NCBI GenBank assembly: GCA_902491535.1
Contig: CABUHS010000021.1
Location: forward strand, 1-47,248
Direction of reading: 5' to 3'
Source of the DNA: an uncultured Eubacteriales bacterium
Lineage (GTDB): Bacteria; Bacillota; Clostridia; Oscillospirales; CAG-272
DNA: 47,248 nucleotides
Position 1 is the first letter of the stretch; the number at the start of each line of letters is the position of its first letter. Shown piece after piece: positions 43,437 to 47,248 of the stretch. Below the pieces are notes generated by a model, which was not told the origin of the DNA, ran no database searches, and worked only from the letters and a program-made list of their open reading frames with translations. Position numbers and translations under genes: made by a program.

Positions 43437-43468
43437 ATGTTGACAAGTCAACATTAGTGTTGTATAAT
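43437..43468 (+). promoter_or_regulatory. Consensus promoter of the marR-acs pair with overlapping operator palindrome
   Basis: TTGACA (43440-43445) and TATAAT (43463-43468) match consensus with a 17-base spacer. The inverted repeat ATGTTGAC-aa-GTCAACAT (43437-43454) covers the whole -35 box. A MarR dimer bound there would block the promoter, suggesting autoregulation. Confidence 0.78.
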
Positions 43469-43497
43469 ATTAAAAATCGAAAAGTGAGGTATTATAA

Positions 43498-43998
43498 ATG
43501 ACTCATGAAAGGTTTTTATTATTTACCCATACAATAGAATCGTTTCATAAAACAATTCAACGCATTAAAAACGGTTATGCGTCGTTTTTTTCTGTTAAAA
43601 GCATTCACCTGTTCTGGCTGTGCGAGCTTCTTAAAAGTCCAGAAGGTCTGACACCGTCAATGCTTGCAAAAGAAGTCAGCATTGACCGCTCGCTTGTTTC
43701 CCGCGAAATATCATATCTAAAAAAATGCGGTTATGTCGAATTTGAGCCTACTCTCAAGAGAAATTACAATACTCCGATAAAGCTTACGGAAAAAGGCAGG
43801 CTTGCCGCACAGCAGATCAACGAAGAAGCGCTCGGAATACAGGATCGGGCAGACAGCGGTATAAGCGACGATGAACTCAAAACCTTTTATACAGTTTCTC
43901 AAAAAATTCTGAAAAATCTCTCAAATATTAATCCTTCCAAAGAAAAAAGCAAAGGTATTTCTACATTTTTTAAACGGTCAAAGGAGCAAACAAAATGA
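43498..43998 (+). CDS. MarR family transcriptional regulator
   Basis: A 166-residue winged-helix regulator. Helical dimer parts lie at both ends. The DNA-binding core covers residues about 40-105: LTPSMLAKEVSIDRSLVSRE is the recognition region and YVEFEPTLKRNYNTPIKLTE forms the wing. MarR proteins of this size sense small molecules such as acyl-CoAs or phenolics and repress adjacent genes. Its stop overlaps the start of the acyl-CoA synthetase-like gene by four bases (ATGA), and the operator at 43437-43454 overlaps its promoter, so it probably controls itself and that enzyme. The ligand may be a fatty acid or acyl-CoA (inference). Confidence 0.88.
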   Translation: MTHERFLLFTHTIESFHKTIQRIKNGYASFFSVKSIHLFWLCELLKSPEGLTPSMLAKEVSIDRSLVSREISYLKKCGYVEFEPTLKRNYNTPIKLTEKGRLAAQQINEEALGIQDRADSGISDDELKTFYTVSQKILKNLSNINPSKEKSKGISTFFKRSKEQTK

Positions 43999-45695
43999 AG
44001 AAACAAAATTATCCTTATTATACATATATGCCCGAATATATTAATTTCAGAGATATGGTCAAACAAACGACCGAAAAATTCTCCGACGATATTGTATTCT
44101 CATACCGCAACCGCCACAGCGATCCCGCTCCGACATGCGTTACTTATTCTGAGTTTGAATCAGATATCAAAGCCATCGGAACTCAGGCACTGGCAGAAGG
44201 ATTCGGAAAAACGCATATTGCCGTTATCGGAAAATTGTCTTACAATTGGATATCCGTATATTTTTCCGTTCTCTCTATAGGTGCCGTTCTCGTTCCGCTT
44301 GACCGCGACTGGACCGAAGATGATCTCGGTTCAACACTTGCAAAGGCGGAATGCACCGTGATTTTCTGCGACGATGACATACGCGAAAAAGGGGAAAAAG
44401 CAGCCGCAAGCGCCGGAATCACCAATATAATCTTCCTCGGAGGGAAAGAAGGACAGACACTCGAATCTTTCCGTAAAAAAGGAGAAGCTCTCATTGCAGG
44501 CGGGGATAATTCTTTCGATACTGCCGAAATCGATCCTCATGCACTTGCAGAACTTGTATTCACATCGGGAACTACAGGAAAAGGCAAAGGTGTAATGCTC
44601 TCTCAAAAAGCTATTTTGAGCAATCTTCACGGAGCTTTCTCTATCTTAAAGATAAGTAAAAAAACAATAAGTGTTCTTCCTCCTCACCATACATACGGAT
44701 CTACCATTAGCCTTTTATCGGGATACTGCAACGGAACAAATGCATATATATCAAGCGGTCTCCGGTTCTTTTTGAACGAGATGGCGGAACAAAAACCCGA
44801 ACATATGATCCTCGTTCCTCTTTATATGGAGACCTTCTACCGCAGAATATGGGCAACCGCTAAAAAAAGCGGAAAGGAAAATCTTCTGAAAAAGATGATA
44901 AAGGTAAGCAATGCGCTACGTAAAACAGGTATTGACATGCGCAAAGCATTTTTCGGAAAAACCGTATTATCGGTATTCGGCGGCGAGCTGAAAATGATCG
45001 TTTGCGGAGGAGCGCCGCTGAGCCAGGAAATAATCGATGCATTTGACGATTTCGGAATTCAGGTTCTGAACGGATACGGTATCACCGAGTGTTCGCCCCT
45101 GATCTCTGCAAACCGACTCCTATATACAGTTCCGAATTCTGTAGGTATGCCGATTCCCGAAGAAGAAATCTTTATTGATAATCCTAACGAAGACGGAGAG
45201 GGTGAAATATGTGTCAGAGGACCTCACGTCATGCTGGGATACTTTAAAGACGAGGAAGCGACGAAACAGGCTATTGACAAAAACGGATTTTTTCATACCG
45301 GTGATATCGGAAAACTGGAGAAAGACGCGATATGTATTACGGGACGCGTAAAGAATCTTATTATTCTTTCAAACGGTAAAAATGTATATCCCGAAGAGAT
45401 AGAATCCGCGCTTTCAACAATCCCCGGCATTACCGATGTTGTAGTATACGAAGGTATAAGCAAGCGAGGTCCTGCAAACAATGCGATTGTTGCCGAGATA
45501 TATCCTGACAAAGAATACCTCGAGCAAAATTCTGTAACAAACTTTTCGGAATATTTTTCAGAACATGTCAACAACTATAATCGTCATGCTGTACCGTATA
45601 AAAAGATCGGAATTGTACGCATAAGAGAAGATGAATTCCCCAAAAATACTCTCCGCAAAATTATGCGTTTCAAGATTGACAAAACAATAGACTGA
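43995..45695 (+). CDS. AMP-forming acyl-CoA synthetase / acyl-acid ligase
   Basis: A 566-residue adenylate-forming enzyme. The P-loop-like LVFTSGTTGKGKGVMLS lies near residue 185. LNGYGITECSPLISAN near residue 357 is the A5 motif, GFFHTGDIGKL near 430 the A7 motif, RVKNLIILSNGKNVYPEEIE the A8 hinge, and FPKNTLRKIMRF carries the A10 lysine. The pattern fits long- or medium-chain fatty acyl-CoA or acyl-ACP ligases; substrate length cannot be told. It is co-transcribed and translationally coupled with the MarR regulator. It might activate exogenous fatty acids for phospholipid synthesis. Confidence 0.9.
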   Translation: MKKQNYPYYTYMPEYINFRDMVKQTTEKFSDDIVFSYRNRHSDPAPTCVTYSEFESDIKAIGTQALAEGFGKTHIAVIGKLSYNWISVYFSVLSIGAVLVPLDRDWTEDDLGSTLAKAECTVIFCDDDIREKGEKAAASAGITNIIFLGGKEGQTLESFRKKGEALIAGGDNSFDTAEIDPHALAELVFTSGTTGKGKGVMLSQKAILSNLHGAFSILKISKKTISVLPPHHTYGSTISLLSGYCNGTNAYISSGLRFFLNEMAEQKPEHMILVPLYMETFYRRIWATAKKSGKENLLKKMIKVSNALRKTGIDMRKAFFGKTVLSVFGGELKMIVCGGAPLSQEIIDAFDDFGIQVLNGYGITECSPLISANRLLYTVPNSVGMPIPEEEIFIDNPNEDGEGEICVRGPHVMLGYFKDEEATKQAIDKNGFFHTGDIGKLEKDAICITGRVKNLIILSNGKNVYPEEIESALSTIPGITDVVVYEGISKRGPANNAIVAEIYPDKEYLEQNSVTNFSEYFSEHVNNYNRHAVPYKKIGIVRIREDEFPKNTLRKIMRFKIDKTID

Positions 45696-45711
45696 GTTTT
45701 TGCTATCAGTT

Positions 45712-45743
45712 AAAAACGTGATTCTGAAATGAATCACGTTTTT
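45712..45743. terminator. Bidirectional terminator between the acyl-CoA synthetase and yitT-like genes
   Basis: AAAAACGTGATTC (45712-45724) pairs perfectly with GAATCACGTTTTT (45731-45743) around a six-base loop, flanked by A and T runs. It serves two convergent genes. Confidence 0.88.
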
Positions 45744-45754
45744 TATGTTCGTTT

Positions 45755-46378
45755 CTATTTATCCGGTATCAGCCGAGCTTTCTTTCCTGCCGTACTGACA
45801 AATCCGATAATCTGTCCGGACAAAACAACCGTAAGTAATGAATAAGCTATTCGCTTTATATCGATATATGTCAAAGACAAAATAAGCACTATAAGATCGC
45901 TGAGAAAATATACGATCCGTATATCCACACCCGATACTTTTCCTATACTCATAGCCAGGGCGTCGTCTCCGCTCGGCGCACCGCCTGCTCTCACGCACAA
46001 TCCGACTCCTGTACCTACAAACAAAGCGCCCAGAACTGCAGCTGCAAGAGGCATTTCGGCAATTTTGGGATATATCTGTGGAAACAGTTCAAACAAAGCG
46101 TAAAACGAAGAAAAGCTAAAACCGGAAACCGCTGAATACAAAATAAATTTTCTGCCAAGCACACGAAACCCGAAAATATAACATAAGGAATTCAAAATAA
46201 AGCCGGAAACGGCAGGGGATATACCGAGCCAATACTGCAAAAGCAATGTCATACCGAGAATTCCTCCCTCGGTCACTCCGGACAGAGAATGTATATTATA
46301 AAGACCGAACGCGAGTACCGCACTCCCTGTAATATTTAAAACAATGTTTTTTATCCTTATATCTTTTTTTAAGCTTAT
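45755..46378 (-). CDS. YitT family membrane protein, apparent non-standard (AUA) start
   Basis: A polytopic membrane protein of about 207 residues resembling the YitT membrane domain, without the C-terminal DUF2179 domain. GTGVGLCVRAGGAPSGDDAL near residue 125 is the repeat motif of the family. The first standard in-frame start is GTG 46276, but that would remove the first conserved helix. The frame upstream reads KNIVLNITGSAVLAFGLYNI then HSLSGVTEGG, which is normal YitT sequence. The frame is open back to a TAA, without ATG, GTG or TTG. AAGGAG (46390-46385) stands six bases before an ATA codon at 46378-46376, the likeliest start. A sequencing error (ATG read as ATA) is the main alternative. 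It follows the HAD gene by 32 bases. Confidence 0.75.
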   Translation of the reverse strand: MSLKKDIRIKNIVLNITGSAVLAFGLYNIHSLSGVTEGGILGMTLLLQYWLGISPAVSGFILNSLCYIFGFRVLGRKFILYSAVSGFSFSSFYALFELFPQIYPKIAEMPLAAAVLGALFVGTGVGLCVRAGGAPSGDDALAMSIGKVSGVDIRIVYFLSDLIVLILSLTYIDIKRIAYSLLTVVLSGQIIGFVSTAGKKARLIPDK

Positions 46379-46410
46379 TTTTCTCTCCTTCTTTCCTATT
46401 TAAAACATTT

Positions 46411-47082
46411 TTATCCTATCACAATATCTTTGATCTGATTTGCATTGTCTATTATATAATCCGCACCTTCGGCAATAAGTCTTTCGCTTCCCTGATATCC
46501 CCATGAAACGCCGGCAACACGCAAATCGGCGTTATGAGCAGTATGCACATCAACAACAGAATCTCCCACAAACAGTACATCATCTGCGCAGGCGCCTAAC
46601 TGTCCGAGCAGCCAAAGCGTACCAACAGGTTCCGGTTTAAGCGGAAAGTGTCCGGAACCGAGAACTATATCAAAAACTCCGGGAATCAGATTCTCAATTA
46701 TATCGGCCGCCTGAGGAGTCTCTTTATTTGTATAAACAGCAAGCTTAATACCCTGCCGATTCAGTTCTGTAAGCACCTCGTATAACCCGTCATATAGTTT
46801 CGTCATATCGCAATAATGAGACGAATAATATCTGTCATACACTTCCACACACCGCTCAAGTTCGGCATTATCATCCTTAACGCCGTCCGGAAGTGCGCCT
46901 CTTATTAATTCATATACCCCGCCGTTTATATTTCTCAGTATCTCCCCATCGGTACGGCATGCGTAACCTTTTTCAGAAAGCATGGCGTTTACCGAAGCCG
47001 AAATATCAGGAAATGTATTTGCAATTGTTCCGTCAAGATCAAATATTGCAGCTTTATAACCTATTTTTTTGTTTATCTGCAT
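46411..47082 (-). CDS. HAD family hydrolase, phosphoglycolate phosphatase-like
   Basis: A 223-residue cytoplasmic phosphatase. Motif I FDLDGTIANTFPD (about residues 13-25) carries the nucleophile Asp. Motif II TNKE lies near residue 114, motif III KPEP near 145, and motif IV FVGDSVVDVHTA near 165. A helical cap (C1 type) sits between motifs I and II. It is closest in style to Gph/PpaX-type enzymes, which act on phosphoglycolate or pyrophosphate, but substrate cannot be fixed. Start choice: ATG 47082 follows AAAGGAT and begins at the family start; the frame extends further upstream without support. Confidence 0.9.
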   Translation of the reverse strand: MQINKKIGYKAAIFDLDGTIANTFPDISASVNAMLSEKGYACRTDGEILRNINGGVYELIRGALPDGVKDDNAELERCVEVYDRYYSSHYCDMTKLYDGLYEVLTELNRQGIKLAVYTNKETPQAADIIENLIPGVFDIVLGSGHFPLKPEPVGTLWLLGQLGACADDVLFVGDSVVDVHTAHNADLRVAGVSWGYQGSERLIAEGADYIIDNANQIKDIVIG

Positions 47083-47174
47083 TCTTATATCCTTTCTTTC
47101 TGTCAGTATATTATATATAATAAAGTAATGTAACAAAAAAATCAATAGTTTTTTAATTTTATTCATATATTATG

Positions 47175-47203
47175 TTGACAAAAATCCAAAAAAATGATAT
47201 CAT
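47175..47203 (+). promoter_or_regulatory. Sigma-A promoter reading off the right edge
   Basis: TTGACA (47175-47180) and TATCAT (47198-47203) are separated by 17 bases on the plus strand. The gene it serves is beyond the window. Confidence 0.7.
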
Positions 47204-47209
47204 AAAAAA

Positions 47210-47248
47210 TATAATAACCGAAAACCTAAACAGGGGGGCTGCTGTAGC
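47210..47248 (+). other. Start of a transcribed leader, cut by the window edge
   Basis: The first bases after the promoter contain CAGGGGGGCTGCTGTAGC with a GCTGC run that could begin a folded RNA. It recalls the 5' side of some TPP riboswitches (AGGGGnGC, normally followed by CTGAGA), but the part that would decide lies outside the window. Confidence 0.2.

Overview
The window looks like a chromosomal segment of an endospore-forming (or spore-former-derived) clostridial Bacillota. Reasons are a Gram-positive type PolC, a micro-gene resembling SpoVM, a class B sortase, a PBP5-type D,D-carboxypeptidase, a lipoprotein OppA, and many promoters of the TTGACA-17-TATAAT type. The carbohydrate genes (GH38, a GH106-like giant protein, GH1) would fit a gut or other saccharolytic anaerobe; that is inference.

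Layout. 1-2190: a truncated uroporphyrinogen-decarboxylase-like gene divergent from an AraC-type regulator. 2190-7330: undecaprenyl-diphosphatase, GH38 alpha-mannosidase, a zinc-ribbon membrane protein, a trigger-factor-like lipoprotein and a 41-residue membrane peptide, all leftward. 7549-7638: a rightward SpoVM-like peptide gene. 7706-20924: the conserved Bacillota cluster rpsB-tsf-pyrH-frr-uppS-cdsA-dxr-rseP-ispG-polC, read leftward. It joins translation, ribosome recycling, MEP isoprenoid synthesis, undecaprenyl and phospholipid supply, intramembrane proteolysis and replication. 20988-30289: thyX, a GH106-like glycosidase, a D,D-carboxypeptidase homologue, ribF, ahcY and galE. 30682-33829: a rightward ABC exporter and CCA-adding enzyme. 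34007-34867: class B sortase. 35147-41360: an oppBCDF-oppA operon. 41754-43094: GH1 beta-glucosidase. 43498-45695: a MarR regulator with an acyl-CoA synthetase-like enzyme. 45755-47082: a HAD phosphatase and a YitT-type membrane protein. A rightward promoter and the start of a leader lie at the right edge.

The most unusual item is the Opp substrate-binding lipoprotein. Its sequence order reads as circularly permuted: the segment that normally ends an OppA follows the signal peptide, and an Ala/Thr repeat of the kind usually found as an N-terminal linker closes the protein. Next come a possible loop-SD pseudoknot in the rpsB leader, a YitT gene whose conserved N-terminus lies upstream of any AUG/GUG/UUG start, two intergenic arrays of perfect tri-loop hairpins, a tandem 39-bp palindromic repeat between oppF and oppA, and a PBP5-type protein with two of three active-site motifs altered. 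I found no CRISPR array, rRNA, tRNA, insertion sequence or prophage gene.
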